DNA from: Rhodospirillaceae bacterium
GTDB lineage: Bacteria; Pseudomonadota; Alphaproteobacteria; Rhodospirillales; JABHCV01
Length of the DNA: 50,991 nucleotides
NCBI GenBank assembly: GCA_014382375.1
Contig: JACNJU010000078.1
Coordinates: 1 to 50,991 of the forward strand
Direction of reading: 5' to 3'
Part shown: piece by piece, positions 1 through 9,176 of the stretch
Layout of the letters: the number at the start of each line of letters is the position of its first letter
Numbering within the stretch: the stretch's first letter is position 1
The notes under the pieces: model-generated
What the model saw: only the letters and a program-made list of their open reading frames with translations
Database searches by the model: none
Told to the model about the DNA's origin: nothing
Position numbers and translations under genes: made by a program

Positions 1-2
1 AC

Positions 3-434
3 GACGCTAGTCAAGGCATGCTTCCGGGCGGTGTGGTGGCCAAGCGACGGGAAAAAGGGGAAATCGAGGTGGCGCCGCTCGCCTTCATGCGGGGCCGCAC
101 ACTCAGCAACGCCTTCGTTATTCTGGACGAGGCCCAGAATACGACGGCGGTGCAGATGAAGATGATCCTGACCCGGCTGGGCGAAAACTCGCGCATGGTG
201 GTCACCGGCGATCTGACCCAGGTCGATCTTCCTCGCGGTATCCGTTCCGGTCTTCGAGATGCCTCTGATATCCTCAGTCAGACCAGGGGTATCGGCTTTA
301 CCCGTTTTGGCAAGGACGATGTGGTTCGCCATCATCTGGTGACCAGAATTGTCGGTGCATATGACGAGGCGGAAATGCGGCGCAAGGCAGCGGCCAGGTA
401 CGAGAAGGGTAACGGCGCAAAAAGCGATGACTGA
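3..434 (+). CDS. phoH: PhoH family ATPase, C-terminal part (5' end outside window)
   Basis: The reading frame is open from the first bases, so the gene starts upstream and only about 143 C-terminal residues are present. The Walker B segment VILDEAQN and the following [12 protein letters not shown] are typical of the PhoH/YbeZ P-loop ATPases; the Walker A loop must lie outside the window. YbeZ is a cytoplasmic NTPase linked to RNA and ribosome metabolism and works with YbeY. The stop overlaps the ybeY start by 8 bp, and the order phoH-ybeY-corC-lnt matches the well known ybeZ-ybeY-ybeX-lnt cluster, which makes the call firm. The internal ATG at 18 is not the true start, because conserved sequence continues upstream of it. 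Confidence 0.95.
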   Translation, partial: DASQGMLPGGVVAKRREKGEIEVAPLAFMRGRTLSNAFVILDEAQNTTAVQMKMILTRLGENSRMVVTGDLTQVDLPRGIRSGLRDASDILSQTRGIGFTRFGKDDVVRHHLVTRIVGAYDEAEMRRKAAARYEKGNGAKSDD

Positions 435-915
435 CCTGGACATTGATGTTTCAATTTCCGAGCCCAAGTGGACGATGGCCCTGGGGGACGTCCGGGAATT
501 GTGTCGCGCCGCCATAAAAGCCTGCCCGCTTCCGCAGGTCGGGCCATGTGAAGTCAGCATTCTGCTCAGTGATGATGATCAGGTTCGCCAACTCAACCGA
601 GACTATCGCCATCAGGACAAGGCAACAAACGTTCTGTCATTTGCAAACAGTGAAGATACGGAATCTTTAGAATTTGGGCCTAGGCTACTGGGTGACATTG
701 TCATCGCATACGGGGTGGCAAGCGTTGAGGCAGAAAATGAAGGCAAAACACTGGCCGATCATCTAACTCATCTGGTCATCCATGGTATGTTGCATTTGCT
801 TGGCTACGATCATCAGGACGAGGTTGAGGCGGGGCATATGGAGGCACTCGAAATCAGCACCCTGGACGGTCTTGGCATTAGCAACCCATACTGCGAGCAA
901 GCGGATCTGAAATGA
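427..915 (+). CDS. ybeY: Endoribonuclease YbeY (rRNA maturation factor)
   Basis: A 162-residue protein of the UPF0054/YbeY family. The metal-binding signature [11 protein letters not shown] (three His in the H-x3-H-x5-H pattern) sits near the C-terminus, as expected for the zinc-dependent single-strand endoribonuclease involved in 16S rRNA 3'-end processing and ribosome quality control. I chose ATG 427 because it overlaps the phoH stop and gives the usual family length; the same frame is open further upstream, but that part is phoH sequence in another frame. The stop shares ATGA with the next gene, so translation is probably coupled along phoH-ybeY-corC. Confidence 0.95.
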   Translation: MTDLDIDVSISEPKWTMALGDVRELCRAAIKACPLPQVGPCEVSILLSDDDQVRQLNRDYRHQDKATNVLSFANSEDTESLEFGPRLLGDIVIAYGVASVEAENEGKTLADHLTHLVIHGMLHLLGYDHQDEVEAGHMEALEISTLDGLGISNPYCEQADLK

Positions 916-1832
916 ACGACCCGGCGCTACTGAAGCCTTTAAACAACAATGGAAACGATGAAGGCACTGCGCCGTCTGGGGGACTGCTCGACTGGCTAAA
1001 ATCCTTGTTCGGGATAAAAGCCGCCGAAGGGTCGGCCCGCGACGTGCTTGAAGAACTTATTGAAGAACGCGAAGAAGCCGAAGTTCCCATTGACGCCGAA
1101 GAACGTCTGTTGATGGCTAATATTCTTGAGCTTAAAGGCAGGACCATCCATGACGTTATGGTACCAAGGGCCGACATCGTCGCGATCGAATGCGAGACCG
1201 GCCTATCGGATCTGATTGATTTATTGACCCGCGAAGGCCATTCCCGGCTGCCGGTTTTCAACGAAAATCTCGACGACTCCATCGGCATGATTCATATCAA
1301 GGACGTGCTCGCCTGGCGTGGCAAGGACAAAGATTTTGCCCTGCGCCAGATCGTTCGCAAGGTTTTGTTCGTTCCGCCCTCCATGCAGGTGTTGGAGTTG
1401 TTGCTGCAAATGCGCGCCACCCGGTGTCATATGTCCCTTGTGGTTGATGAATTTGGCGGCATTGATGGTCTGGTGACAATTGAAGATCTGGTCGAGGAAA
1501 TTGTCGGCGAGATCGAAGACGAACACGACCGTACGGACGAGCCGGTCATGGTTGACGGACCCAACGCCACCATCGTTGCCGATGCGCGGGTGACAATTGA
1601 AATGCTGGAACAACGTCTCGGCGGTATCGTTAGCGACGAAGAGCGCGAAGATATTGACACCCTGGGCGGGCTCGTCTTTTTTCTTGCCGGGCGGGTGCCG
1701 GTGCGCGGCGAATTGATCAGCCATTCCTCGGGACTTGAATTTGAAATCCTTGATGCCGATCCCCGGCGAATCAAAACAGTGCGCCTGCGTGGCGCCAAAT
1801 TCCATACACCGCTCGCCCTGGACAAAGGTTAA
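912..1832 (+). CDS. corC: CorC/HlyC-type CBS-domain protein (YbeX-like)
   Basis: A 306-residue cytosolic protein. An acidic N-terminal region is followed by two CBS domains at roughly residues 75-135 and 145-205 (MVPRADIVAIE, then LVVDEFGGIDGLVTIEDLVE) and a C-terminal CorC_HlyC domain. It lacks the membrane DUF21 domain of the larger TlyC/YfjD proteins, so it matches E. coli YbeX/CorC, which has been linked to Mg/Co efflux and more recently to ribosome metabolism. Its place between ybeY and lnt is the conserved one. The start ATG overlaps the ybeY stop (ATGA). The often used label 'hemolysin' is historical and is not supported by anything visible here. Confidence 0.93.
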   Translation: MNDPALLKPLNNNGNDEGTAPSGGLLDWLKSLFGIKAAEGSARDVLEELIEEREEAEVPIDAEERLLMANILELKGRTIHDVMVPRADIVAIECETGLSDLIDLLTREGHSRLPVFNENLDDSIGMIHIKDVLAWRGKDKDFALRQIVRKVLFVPPSMQVLELLLQMRATRCHMSLVVDEFGGIDGLVTIEDLVEEIVGEIEDEHDRTDEPVMVDGPNATIVADARVTIEMLEQRLGGIVSDEEREDIDTLGGLVFFLAGRVPVRGELISHSSGLEFEILDADPRRIKTVRLRGAKFHTPLALDKG

Positions 1833-1836
1833 TTTT

Positions 1837-3408
1837 GTGACGGGCAGGCTTTATCTCAGGGTCATCGCACTGGTCGGATGGCGGTGCTGGGCGTTGGCTT
1901 TTCTGTTGGGAGTTCTGGGTGCCGGGGCTATGGCTCCCTTGCACGGGGTGTTTTTGCTTGTTCCGGCGCTTAGCGGATTATTATGGCTGGTGTTTTCCCG
2001 GTTCACGGCGCGCGCCGCCTTTGGCGTTGGCTGGTGGTTTGGTTTTGGCCATTTTACAGCCGGGCTGTACTGGGTCGCCAATGCCTTGCTGACCTATCCG
2101 GATCGTTTCGGCTGGCTGGCCCCGTTTGCGGTGTTTGGTCTGGCCGGGGTGCTGGCCCTGTTTCCCGCCGGCGTTACCATATTGACCAGAATGTCCGCCC
2201 GCCAGTGTTCGGGTATCGGGCGGGTCCTTGTCTTTGCCGCCCTGTGGACGACTTTCGAATGGGTGCGAAGCTGGGCCTTTACCGGCTTTCCCTGGAATTT
2301 GATTGGTAGCGTCTGGACGTTTTCCGATCCGATGATCCAATTTGCGGCACTTGCCGGTGTTTACGGCCTTGGCTTGCTCACGGTCATTGTTGCGGCGATG
2401 CCTGCGCTACTGGCCGGTGGCGAGGATTGGACATCCAGGGGAAGTCCCGCGCGAGCATTGACAGTGACCGCCCTCGTCCTTGTTGTTGTCTGGGCCGGTG
2501 GGGCGGGGCGGTTGTCGGGCGCGTCGGTGGACCGTGTGCCTGATGTTCGTTTGCGACTGGTACAGCCCAACGTTGATCAAAAACTGAAATGGGATCGCCA
2601 ACACCGATCAAGTAATTTTAATGATCAATTGACCATGAGCGTGGCCCCGCCATCGCCCGGCGCGAACATGCCGACCCATGTGATTTGGGCTGAAACGGCG
2701 GCAACCTATTTCATCGCCAAGGACGGAAATGTCCGCAAAGCGCTAGCCGGGGCAACACCCAGGGGTGGCCTTCTGATGACCGGCGCACCACGCACCAGCA
2801 CGCAAAGTGAAGCCGTCTATCGGGTCTGGAACAGCTTTCAGGTGATTGACGAGGAGGCGCGCATTGTCGGCACTTATGATAAATCCCATCTTGTTCCCTT
2901 CGGCGAGTATATGCCTTTTCGAAGGATTTTGAATTTTGCCAAAATAACTGATGGGGCAACGGATTTCTCGCCAGGGACAGGCCCTAGAACCCTGCGCCTT
3001 AAAGGATTGCCGCCAGTTTCACCGCTGATTTGCTACGAGGTCATTTTTCCAGGCGAGGTCGTCGATTCGCGGGATCGCCCAGGATGGTTGCTCAACCTGA
3101 CCAACGATGGCTGGTACGGGGTCAGTTCCGGTCCCTATCAGCATTTCGCCGCTGCTCGCCTTAGGGCGGTGGAACAGGGCCTGCCCCTTGTTCGTGTCGC
3201 CAACACAGGGATATCCGGCGTCGTTGACGGCTACGGACGTGTCGTTGCCAAACTGGGTCTGGCCAAAAAGGGTGTTCTTGACAGCGCCTTGCCATCCGCA
3301 CTTGGGGCGCCGCTCTATAGCCGGGTGGGGGACTGGATTGTTCTTTTGCTGGTGTTGCTGGTCGCTGGCACCGGTTTTTTGATGGAATCTGCACGACGTG
3401 GAAGTTGA
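1837..3408 (+). CDS. lnt: Apolipoprotein N-acyltransferase
   Basis: Inner-membrane enzyme that adds the third acyl chain to the N-terminal Cys of lipoproteins, using phospholipid as donor. The N-terminal half holds several hydrophobic helices and the second half is a nitrilase-fold domain. The catalytic triad is visible as E286 (IWAETAA), K349 (YDKSHLVPFGEYMPF) and C399 (LICYEV), close to E267/K335/C387 of E. coli. A C-terminal hydrophobic helix ends the protein. I chose GTG 1837 (523 aa): AAAGG lies about 8 bases upstream, and the frame upstream of it is corC coding sequence. It follows corC by four bases, so it is likely in the same operon. Confidence 0.94.
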   Translation: MTGRLYLRVIALVGWRCWALAFLLGVLGAGAMAPLHGVFLLVPALSGLLWLVFSRFTARAAFGVGWWFGFGHFTAGLYWVANALLTYPDRFGWLAPFAVFGLAGVLALFPAGVTILTRMSARQCSGIGRVLVFAALWTTFEWVRSWAFTGFPWNLIGSVWTFSDPMIQFAALAGVYGLGLLTVIVAAMPALLAGGEDWTSRGSPARALTVTALVLVVVWAGGAGRLSGASVDRVPDVRLRLVQPNVDQKLKWDRQHRSSNFNDQLTMSVAPPSPGANMPTHVIWAETAATYFIAKDGNVRKALAGATPRGGLLMTGAPRTSTQSEAVYRVWNSFQVIDEEARIVGTYDKSHLVPFGEYMPFRRILNFAKITDGATDFSPGTGPRTLRLKGLPPVSPLICYEVIFPGEVVDSRDRPGWLLNLTNDGWYGVSSGPYQHFAAARLRAVEQGLPLVRVANTGISGVVDGYGRVVAKLGLAKKGVLDSALPSALGAPLYSRVGDWIVLLLVLLVAGTGFLMESARRGS

Positions 3409-3449
3409 GCGCCATGGTTATAAATATTACTGAAAATATCTAAATATTC

Positions 3450-3478
3450 TTGAATAACATTGTGTGGGAGATCATATT
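3450..3478 (+). promoter_or_regulatory. Candidate promoter for the XRE regulator gene
   Basis: In the AT-rich 209-bp gap after lnt there is TTGAAT (3450-3455), a 17-bp spacer and CATATT (3473-3478). Each hexamer matches the sigma-70 consensus at four of six positions. It is the best pair I see before the regulator gene, but the match is modest and AT-rich sequence yields such pairs by chance. Confidence 0.3.
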
Positions 3479-3617
3479 AGAAGCTGGTTGGGTGAGAATA
3501 ATCCGGTTGCATGAATTCTGCTGGCAAGCGACCTTTTTAAGGGCTGAAAATGTGCCTTGAAGTGTTTGTCGCCAGCATGTGTTCCTGAATCCACATAATA
3601 AAGGGTAGAAAATTAAG

Positions 3618-4100
3618 ATGAGTAAAGCAGCAGTTAAACGTAAACCCCGTGCCCCCAAACCCGATGACGCCCTTCTCGGCGTTCCTCGTGCCGTAGACAT
3701 GCATGTCGGCGCCCGCTTGAGGTTGCGCCGAACCTTGCTAGGCATCAGTCAGGAAAAACTTGGCGAGTCCGTTGGTTTGACCTTTCAGCAAATTCAGAAG
3801 TACGAACGCGGTGCCAACCGGGTTGGTGCATCCAGAATTTATGAATTCTCTCGCGTCCTTGATGTTCCAGTATCGTATTTCTTTGACGAAATGAACGACG
3901 TCACGAAGGCAACCCGGGGTCGCCGTATTGACCTTAAGGGTCTGACCGATAGCGAGCAGGTGGAGCTGGAATCTGATCCGCTGGCCCGCCGCGAAACCCT
4001 GGAGCTGGTCCGCGCATATCACAAGATCAACGATCCAAAAATTCGCAAACGTTTGTTTGAATTGACAAAAACTCTGGCCAATAGCCAGGTCGATTCCTGA
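3618..4100 (+). CDS. XRE-family helix-turn-helix transcriptional regulator
   Basis: A 160-residue cytoplasmic regulator. A basic N-terminal tail is followed by a Cro/CI-type helix-turn-helix at about residues 32-90 (RLRLRRTLLGISQEKL, then LTFQQIQKYERGANRV). The C-terminal half is a charged helical region without a recognisable ligand domain. Small XRE proteins of this type commonly sit between lnt and metK in alphaproteobacteria (PhrR-like); targets are unknown to me. Start ATG 3618 has an AGGGT stretch about 11 bases upstream. It stands alone between two non-coding gaps, so it probably has its own promoter. Confidence 0.88.
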   Translation: MSKAAVKRKPRAPKPDDALLGVPRAVDMHVGARLRLRRTLLGISQEKLGESVGLTFQQIQKYERGANRVGASRIYEFSRVLDVPVSYFFDEMNDVTKATRGRRIDLKGLTDSEQVELESDPLARRETLELVRAYHKINDPKIRKRLFELTKTLANSQVDS

Positions 4101-4237
4101 AAAAAGCATACAACGGTAAAACCCCCTGTTTAGGCATGGAATTTTGGCTGTCCGGCGGGCATTGAAAATGCTTGACCGGCCTTCAAAATATTGACAAAAG
4201 AACGACTTGGACGAGCCTGTGAGGGTTTGTTTGAATG

Positions 4238-4292
4238 CTCGTGGATGGATTTGGACTACTTGCCGCCACGTTAAATATTGCGCTAAGTGGGC
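4238..4292 (+). promoter_or_regulatory. SAM-II (metA-type) riboswitch before metK
   Basis: The sequence carries the conserved landmarks of the alphaproteobacterial SAM-II aptamer in order: CGTGG (4240-4244), GATTTG (4248-4253), CTTGC (4259-4263), GCCACGTTAAA (4265-4275) and GCTAA (4282-4286). Helix P1 pairs CGTGG 4240-4244 with CCACG 4266-4270. The pseudoknot pairs CUACUU 4256-4261 with AAGUGG 4285-4290, six pairs including one G-U. The next gene is SAM synthetase, the logical target for feedback by S-adenosylmethionine. Assignment is from remembered consensus and hand pairing; a covariance-model search would settle it. Confidence 0.85.
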
Positions 4293-4315
4293 TACATGTT
4301 AAACGGCAAGACCGT

Positions 4316-4366
4316 TTCGGCCCTTGGTCCAGTTGGACAAATAATGCAATGATCGAAGGGATCGAA
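4316..4366 (+). promoter_or_regulatory. Putative ribosome-site-sequestering helix (metK expression platform)
   Basis: The metK ribosome-binding site AAGGG (4356-4360) can pair with CCCTT at 4321-4325, extended by TTCG 4316-4319 with CGAA 4363-4366 across a small internal loop. This would hide the ribosome site. A competing upstream hairpin, AAACGG 4301-4306 with CCGTTT 4312-4317, shares bases 4316-4317 with it. The arrangement fits translational control by the aptamer upstream, but how the two are linked is inference. Confidence 0.45.
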
Positions 4367-4367
4367 C

Positions 4368-5555
4368 ATGTCAAGAGCCGACTATTTATTTACCAGTGAA
4401 TCAGTATCCGAAGGCCATCCCGATAAAGTCAGCGACCGGGTATCAGACGCCGTCGTTGACGCTTTTCTTGCAGCTGATCCGTATTCCAGGGTCGCCTGCG
4501 AAACACTTTGCACAACCAACAGGGTCGTCCTTGCCGGTGAAGTACGTGGCCCGGACTCGCTGGTTGATTCAAAAGGCAATGTTAATAAGACCCGGATGGA
4601 AGAAATTGCCCGCCAGTCGGTGAAAGACATTGGCTACGAGCAGGAAGGCTTCCATTGGCAACATACCGATGTTGAGGTTCACCTGCATGGTCAGTCCGTC
4701 GATATTGCCATGGGTGTTGACGCCACTGGTAACAAGGACGAAGGTGCCGGTGATCAGGGCATCATGTTCGGCTATGCCTGTAACGAAACTGCAAGCCTGA
4801 TGCCGGCCCCCATTCATCTTTCCCATGCCATATTACGCTCGCTCGCCGATGTCAGGCATTCAGGCGCGGAACCGGGCCTGCTGCCGGATTCGAAAAGCCA
4901 GGTAACCTTGCGTTATGTTGACGGCAAGCCAGTCGGGGCGACGTCCGTCGTGGTCTCGACCCAGCATACCGAGAACCTGAGCCAAGACGATGTCCGTGAA
5001 ATTGTTCGGCCCCATGTCGAGACCATTTTGAAAAATGGCTGGATGTGTCCCGAAGATGAATTCTATGTCAATCCGACGGGCCGTTTTGTCATTGGCGGAC
5101 CCGATGGAGATGCCGGTCTGACTGGACGTAAAATCATCGTCGATACTTATGGTGGTGCGGCACCCCACGGTGGTGGCGCATTTTCGGGCAAAGACCCCAC
5201 GAAAGTTGATCGCTCGGCAGCTTACGCGGCGCGCTATCTTGCGAAAAATGTCGTTGCCTCGGGCATTGCCGAACGGTGCACGCTGCAACTCGCTTACGCC
5301 ATCGGCGTTTCCAAACCGCTGTCTGTCTACATTGACACCCACGGGACTGGTGAAGTCGATGAAGACAAGCTTGTCACGACGCTTTGCGAGATGGTTGATC
5401 TGAGCCCCCGCGGTATTCGCGAACACCTCAAGCTGAGCCGGCCAATCTATGCCCGCACTGCCGCTTATGGCCACTTTGGCCGTGAGGCTGATCCCGACGG
5501 CGGCTTCTCGTGGGAGAAAATCGATCTCGCCGATGCCCTCAAATCGGCGTTCTGA
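4368..5555 (+). CDS. metK: S-adenosylmethionine synthetase
   Basis: A 395-residue cytosolic enzyme that makes SAM from methionine and ATP. Family landmarks are present: [10 protein letters not shown] at the N-terminus, the central hexapeptide-like [12 protein letters not shown] and the glycine-rich [16 protein letters not shown] that contacts phosphate. The length is that of typical bacterial MetK. Start ATG 4368 has AAGGG eight bases upstream. The gene lies behind a SAM-II-like riboswitch, so its translation is probably lowered when SAM is abundant. The 3' end overlaps trmB by 23 bp, coupling a SAM producer to a SAM-consuming methyltransferase. Confidence 0.98.
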   Translation: MSRADYLFTSESVSEGHPDKVSDRVSDAVVDAFLAADPYSRVACETLCTTNRVVLAGEVRGPDSLVDSKGNVNKTRMEEIARQSVKDIGYEQEGFHWQHTDVEVHLHGQSVDIAMGVDATGNKDEGAGDQGIMFGYACNETASLMPAPIHLSHAILRSLADVRHSGAEPGLLPDSKSQVTLRYVDGKPVGATSVVVSTQHTENLSQDDVREIVRPHVETILKNGWMCPEDEFYVNPTGRFVIGGPDGDAGLTGRKIIVDTYGGAAPHGGGAFSGKDPTKVDRSAAYAARYLAKNVVASGIAERCTLQLAYAIGVSKPLSVYIDTHGTGEVDEDKLVTTLCEMVDLSPRGIREHLKLSRPIYARTAAYGHFGREADPDGGFSWEKIDLADALKSAF

Positions 5556-6231
5556 CAAACCGGACTGGCATGGGCGCAGGCACGGAAAAAAACTGCGCCC
5601 CGGCCACAGGAAGCTTGTTGAAAAGCGCCTGCCGACCTTAAGGGTGACGGCTCAGGATCCCGATCCTGATTTTGCCGGGACCATGACAGATGCCCCGGCC
5701 CAGATATGGCTGGAGATCGGTTTTGGTGGCGGCGAACATCTGGCCGCTCAGGCCAGGGCCCATCCCGAGATCGGTTTTATTGGCGCGGAACCGTTTGTCA
5801 ACGGGGTCGCCAAGCTGCTCAGCGCAATTGATGGCGGGGACTTGAAAAATATTCGTATTTGCGATGACGACGCCAGGCCCCTGCTTGACGCCATGCCTGA
5901 ACGTTCTGTCGACAGGGCGTTTGTTTTGTTTTCCGATCCGTGGCCGAAAAGGCGCCAGAACAAGCGCCGCTTCATTGTCAGGGAAAATCTTGATCGTCTC
6001 GCCCGGGTCATGAAAGACGGTGCCCAATTACGCTTTGCCAGCGACCATATGGACTTTGTTTCGTGGTCTCTTGAGCGCCTGATTGCGCACCCTTGCTTCA
6101 CCTGGCAGGCGCGAACGGCCCGCGACTGGCGCTCACCACCACCAGATTGGCAGCCAACCCGCTATGAGGAAAAAGCCCTGGCTCGAGGAGAGCGCCCGGC
6201 TTACCTGCTTTTCAACCGCCTTGCCCGGTAG
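5533..6231 (+). CDS. trmB: tRNA (guanine-N7)-methyltransferase
   Basis: A 232-residue SAM-dependent enzyme that methylates G46 in the variable loop of tRNA. The SAM-binding motif GFGGGEHL and the diagnostic [13 protein letters not shown] segment with basic tRNA-contacting residues are present, and the C-terminal [11 protein letters not shown] segment is typical. I chose ATG 5533, inside the end of metK, because it gives the family length with the usual basic N-terminus; a longer in-frame start would run deep into metK. There is no clear ribosome site, so translation probably depends on reinitiation from metK. Confidence 0.95.
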   Translation: MPSNRRSDKPDWHGRRHGKKLRPGHRKLVEKRLPTLRVTAQDPDPDFAGTMTDAPAQIWLEIGFGGGEHLAAQARAHPEIGFIGAEPFVNGVAKLLSAIDGGDLKNIRICDDDARPLLDAMPERSVDRAFVLFSDPWPKRRQNKRRFIVRENLDRLARVMKDGAQLRFASDHMDFVSWSLERLIAHPCFTWQARTARDWRSPPPDWQPTRYEEKALARGERPAYLLFNRLAR

Positions 6232-6292
6232 CACCAAAGACCAAAAAAACCTTGTATTTTAAATGTCATCGGGTGTATATGTGCGCCTCAAT

Positions 6293-6376
6293 CACGTAGG
6301 AATTATTACGTGTCTCGTTAGGTTCGGCATTGATCGGAATTGATGGGGTGGGCCTTGCGGCCCGCCTTTTGTTTTT
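6293..6376 (+). terminator. Structured leader with intrinsic terminator ahead of rimP (candidate attenuator)
   Basis: Between trmB and rimP, CACGTA 6293-6298 pairs with TACGTG 6307-6312. Then a strong hairpin forms from GGTGGGCC 6347-6354 and GGCCCGCC 6359-6366 (eight pairs, one T-G, loop TTGC), followed at once by TTTTGTTTTT 6367-6376. This is a textbook intrinsic terminator 30 bases before the rimP start. It may end metK-trmB transcription, end a small RNA, or act as an attenuator for the rimP-nusA-infB operon. No recognisable gene lies between trmB and the hairpin. Confidence 0.85.
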
Positions 6377-6406
6377 GTGGAACATGTTGTAAGGCTCTTT
6401 AATCGT

Positions 6407-6898
6407 ATGGAACTTGTCCATCGTATCGAAGAAATGATCTCGCCTACCGTTGAAGCCATGGGCTTTAGAGTGGTCAAGGTGGATTTCACCGGCGGCCGCA
6501 AGCCATGCCTTCAAATCATGGCCGAAGAGGCGGAAACGGGCCGAATGAATGTGGAGGATTGTGCCTCCATCAGTCGTGCCGTTTCGGCGATACTGGATGT
6601 GGAAGACCCGCTTGCAGGAACATACGCGCTTGAGGTCTCCTCGCCGGGTATCGACAGACCACTGACAAGGCCCGAGGATTTCGGGAAATTTGTCGGCTTT
6701 GAAGCAAAAATTGAGACCAGCCGTGCCATTGACGGGCGCAAACGCTTCAAGGGACGACTGGCGCAAGCAAATAACGAAGAAGTCAGGATCGAGACCAAAG
6801 AGAGGGCTTACGATCTTGCCTACCAGGACATACATAGTGCGAAACTGCTGCTCAGCGACGATTTGATCGCGGCAGCCCAGGGACAGCGAAAACAATGA
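6407..6898 (+). CDS. rimP: Ribosome maturation factor RimP
   Basis: A 163-residue cytoplasmic protein needed for 30S subunit assembly. The N-terminal alpha/beta domain with ISPTVEAMGF and the conserved VEDCASISRAVSAILD and LEVSSPGIDRPL segments identify it, followed by the SH3-like C-terminal domain. I prefer ATG 6407 (MELVHRIEEM) because family members begin this way; an in-frame GTG at 6377 directly abuts the terminator T-tract and is unlikely. AAGG sits about 12 bases upstream. It is the first gene of the nusA operon and overlaps nusA by ATGA. Confidence 0.94.
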   Translation: MELVHRIEEMISPTVEAMGFRVVKVDFTGGRKPCLQIMAEEAETGRMNVEDCASISRAVSAILDVEDPLAGTYALEVSSPGIDRPLTRPEDFGKFVGFEAKIETSRAIDGRKRFKGRLAQANNEEVRIETKERAYDLAYQDIHSAKLLLSDDLIAAAQGQRKQ

Positions 6899-8499
6899 AT
6901 GAGACAATGAGCGAAACTGATGCAGTCCATGCCCGCCCGGAACTTCTACAAGTTGCCGAAACCGTAGCGCGCGACAAGGGGATCGAGCAGGACGAAGTTC
7001 TTGAGGCGATGGAACAGGCCATTCAAAAGGCCGGGCGTTCCAAGTATGGCCACGAGCACGACATTCGCGCCACCATTGACCGCAAGTCAGGTGAAATCAC
7101 CCTGGCCCGGTTCGTCGAGGTTGCCGAGGAAATCGAAAACGAGGTCACCCAGACAACCCTCGAAGAGGCCCGCAAAACCAAGGCCGACGCAGAGATTGGG
7201 GAATTTTTGGTTGATCCCTTGCCGCCCATCGATTTTGGCCGCATCGCCGCCCAGACCGCCAAGCAGGTGATTGTTCAGAAAGTCCGTGACGCAGAACGCA
7301 AACGCCAGTTCGAGGAATACAAGGAACGCGCTGGCGAAGTCGTCAACGGGCTGGTCAAGCGCGTCGAATTTGGCAATATCATTGTTGATCTTGGCCGCGC
7401 CGAAGCCCTGTTGCGTCGTGACGAGGCCATTCCACGGGAACACTTTAACAATGGTGACCGGATCAGGGCGTATATCGTAGATGTCCGCGAAGAAATGCGT
7501 GGACCGCAGATTTTCCTGTCCAGAACGCATCCCAAGTTCATGGCCATGCTGTTTGCCCAGGAAGTGCCGGAAATTTATGATGGTATTATCGAGATTAAAT
7601 CCGTTGCCCGAGACCCCGGCTCGCGCGCTAAAATCGCCGTGCTGTCCAACGATTCCAGCATCGACCCGGTAGGCCCGTGTATTGGTATGCGCGGTTCGCG
7701 CGTTCAGGCCGTTGTCGGCGAATTGCAGGGTGAAAAAATTGATATCATCCAGTGGTCCGTGGATCCGGCCACCTTCATCGTTAACGCCCTTGCTCCGGCA
7801 GAAGTCGCCAAGGTCGTTCTTGATGAGGATAACAATAAAATCGAAGTCGTCGTTCCCGACGAACAGCTTAGCCTGGCCATTGGCCGGCGTGGCCAGAACG
7901 TTCGTCTGGCTTCACAGCTTTCGGGTTGGGATATCGATATTTTGACCGAAGCCGAGGAATCCGAACGCCGCCAGCAAGAATTTGTCATACGCTCGCAGAT
8001 GTTTGTCGAAGCCCTTGATGTGGACGAAGTTATCGCTCACCTGTTGGTTACTGAGGGATTTTCTTCGATCGAACAGGTTGCCTTTGTTCCCGTTGATGAT
8101 CTGGTTGAAATCGAAGGTTTTGACGAGGATGTCGCCGAAGAACTGCGCGAACGGGCCCGCGGCTTCCTTGAGGCCCGTGATCAGGAACTGGCGAAGCGTC
8201 GAAGCGAACTGGGTGTCAGCGATGACATTGCCGCTATTGCGGGGATTACCCCCGTGATCATGGTGGCCCTTGGTGAAGGTGGGATAAAATCACTTGATGA
8301 CCTTGCTGATCTTGCCGGTGACGAATTGCTCGAGTTGCTGCCTGCTGATGTTTCCATGAGCCAAAACCAGGCCAATGAAATAATTATGGCGGCCCGCGCC
8401 CACTGGTTCCCCGATGAAGATCTCGGAGCAAGCGAAACGGCTGAAAATGAAGAAGCGGCAGCAGACGATGCCACCGCTGAAGAGGTGAAGGAAGAGTAG
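6895..8499 (+). CDS. nusA: Transcription termination/antitermination factor NusA
   Basis: A 534-residue RNA polymerase-binding factor controlling pausing, termination and antitermination. In order: N-terminal polymerase-binding domain (about 1-130), S1 domain ([20 protein letters not shown], about 140-200), KH1 and KH2 ([17 protein letters not shown] and [15 protein letters not shown]), then a C-terminal region with helix-hairpin-helix-like repeats and an acidic tail. ATG 6895 overlaps the rimP stop; an in-frame ATG at 6907 is an alternative. The length is slightly above E. coli NusA (495 aa), due mostly to the acidic tail. Confidence 0.97.
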   Translation: MNETMSETDAVHARPELLQVAETVARDKGIEQDEVLEAMEQAIQKAGRSKYGHEHDIRATIDRKSGEITLARFVEVAEEIENEVTQTTLEEARKTKADAEIGEFLVDPLPPIDFGRIAAQTAKQVIVQKVRDAERKRQFEEYKERAGEVVNGLVKRVEFGNIIVDLGRAEALLRRDEAIPREHFNNGDRIRAYIVDVREEMRGPQIFLSRTHPKFMAMLFAQEVPEIYDGIIEIKSVARDPGSRAKIAVLSNDSSIDPVGPCIGMRGSRVQAVVGELQGEKIDIIQWSVDPATFIVNALAPAEVAKVVLDEDNNKIEVVVPDEQLSLAIGRRGQNVRLASQLSGWDIDILTEAEESERRQQEFVIRSQMFVEALDVDEVIAHLLVTEGFSSIEQVAFVPVDDLVEIEGFDEDVAEELRERARGFLEARDQELAKRRSELGVSDDIAAIAGITPVIMVALGEGGIKSLDDLADLAGDELLELLPADVSMSQNQANEIIMAARAHWFPDEDLGASETAENEEAAADDATAEEVKEE

Positions 8500-8514
8500 A
8501 GGACTGGCGAAAAC

Positions 8515-9156
8515 ATGGCCGGGCGAAAAACCCCCCGCATGAGGCAGAAAGGGGAAACATCGCTGCGACGCTGCATTGTTAGCGGCGCTGAAATGTCGAA
8601 AGACAGGATGGTGCGCTTTGTTATTGGCCCGGACGATGAGATCGTCGCCGATGTTGAAGCCCGGCTGCCGGGTCGGGGTTTTTGGTTGAGCGCCGAGCGT
8701 GATATGATACACACAGCGTGCGCTAAAAACCTGTTTGCCAAGGCGGCGCGCGCAAACGTCACGATCCCCGCCGATCTGGCTGATCGGGTAGAGGGCTTGT
8801 TGGCCAAAAGGTGTCTGAACCATGTTGGTTTGGCGCGCCGCGCCGGAGAGGCGGTTTCGGGTTTCGCCAAGGTCGAAGCCTGGTTAAAGACCGGCAAACC
8901 CGCCGGGGTGCTGCTAGCCGCAGCAGACGGGGCCGAAGACGGTCTGGCGAAAGTTCGGGCATGGGCTCAAGTGACGCCGGTTATTGCCGCCCTTGACGCC
9001 AACGAGTTGGGCCAGGCGTTTGCCCGCGAGAGGGCGGTCCATGTGATCGTCGCGCCGGGGCGATTGGCCAAGAACCTGCTGGTTGATGCCGGCAGGCTGG
9101 AAGGTTTAAGAAAGACCGGGGCTAAGACTCCCCGAGGCGATGCAAGACGTAGCTGA
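8515..9156 (+). CDS. ylxR: YlxR-type RNA-binding protein with L7Ae-like C-terminal domain
   Basis: A 213-residue protein between nusA and infB. The N-terminal half (about residues 15-90) is a YlxR/DUF448 domain with RRCIVSGAEMSKDRMVRF and LPGRGFWL. The second half (about 100-190) resembles an L7Ae-like fold (VGLARRAGEAVSGF followed by a GVLLAAADGAEDG strand), a two-domain form common in alphaproteobacteria. Firmicute YlxR homologues are described as nucleoid-associated or RNA-binding; the alphaproteobacterial role is not well defined. It starts 15 bp after nusA and is surely cotranscribed. A basic tail ends the protein. Confidence 0.9.
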   Translation: MAGRKTPRMRQKGETSLRRCIVSGAEMSKDRMVRFVIGPDDEIVADVEARLPGRGFWLSAERDMIHTACAKNLFAKAARANVTIPADLADRVEGLLAKRCLNHVGLARRAGEAVSGFAKVEAWLKTGKPAGVLLAAADGAEDGLAKVRAWAQVTPVIAALDANELGQAFARERAVHVIVAPGRLAKNLLVDAGRLEGLRKTGAKTPRGDARRS

Positions 9157-9176
9157 CTAAGAATTGATAAAACAGG

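Noticed and set aside
1735-1836. Longer N-terminus of lnt starting inside corC
   Set aside because: It overlaps conserved corC codons and has no Lnt similarity; GTG 1837 has a ribosome site.
4860-5558. Open frame of 232 codons on the minus strand inside metK
   Set aside because: It is a complement-strand shadow of a highly conserved coding gene, with no similarity to a known family.
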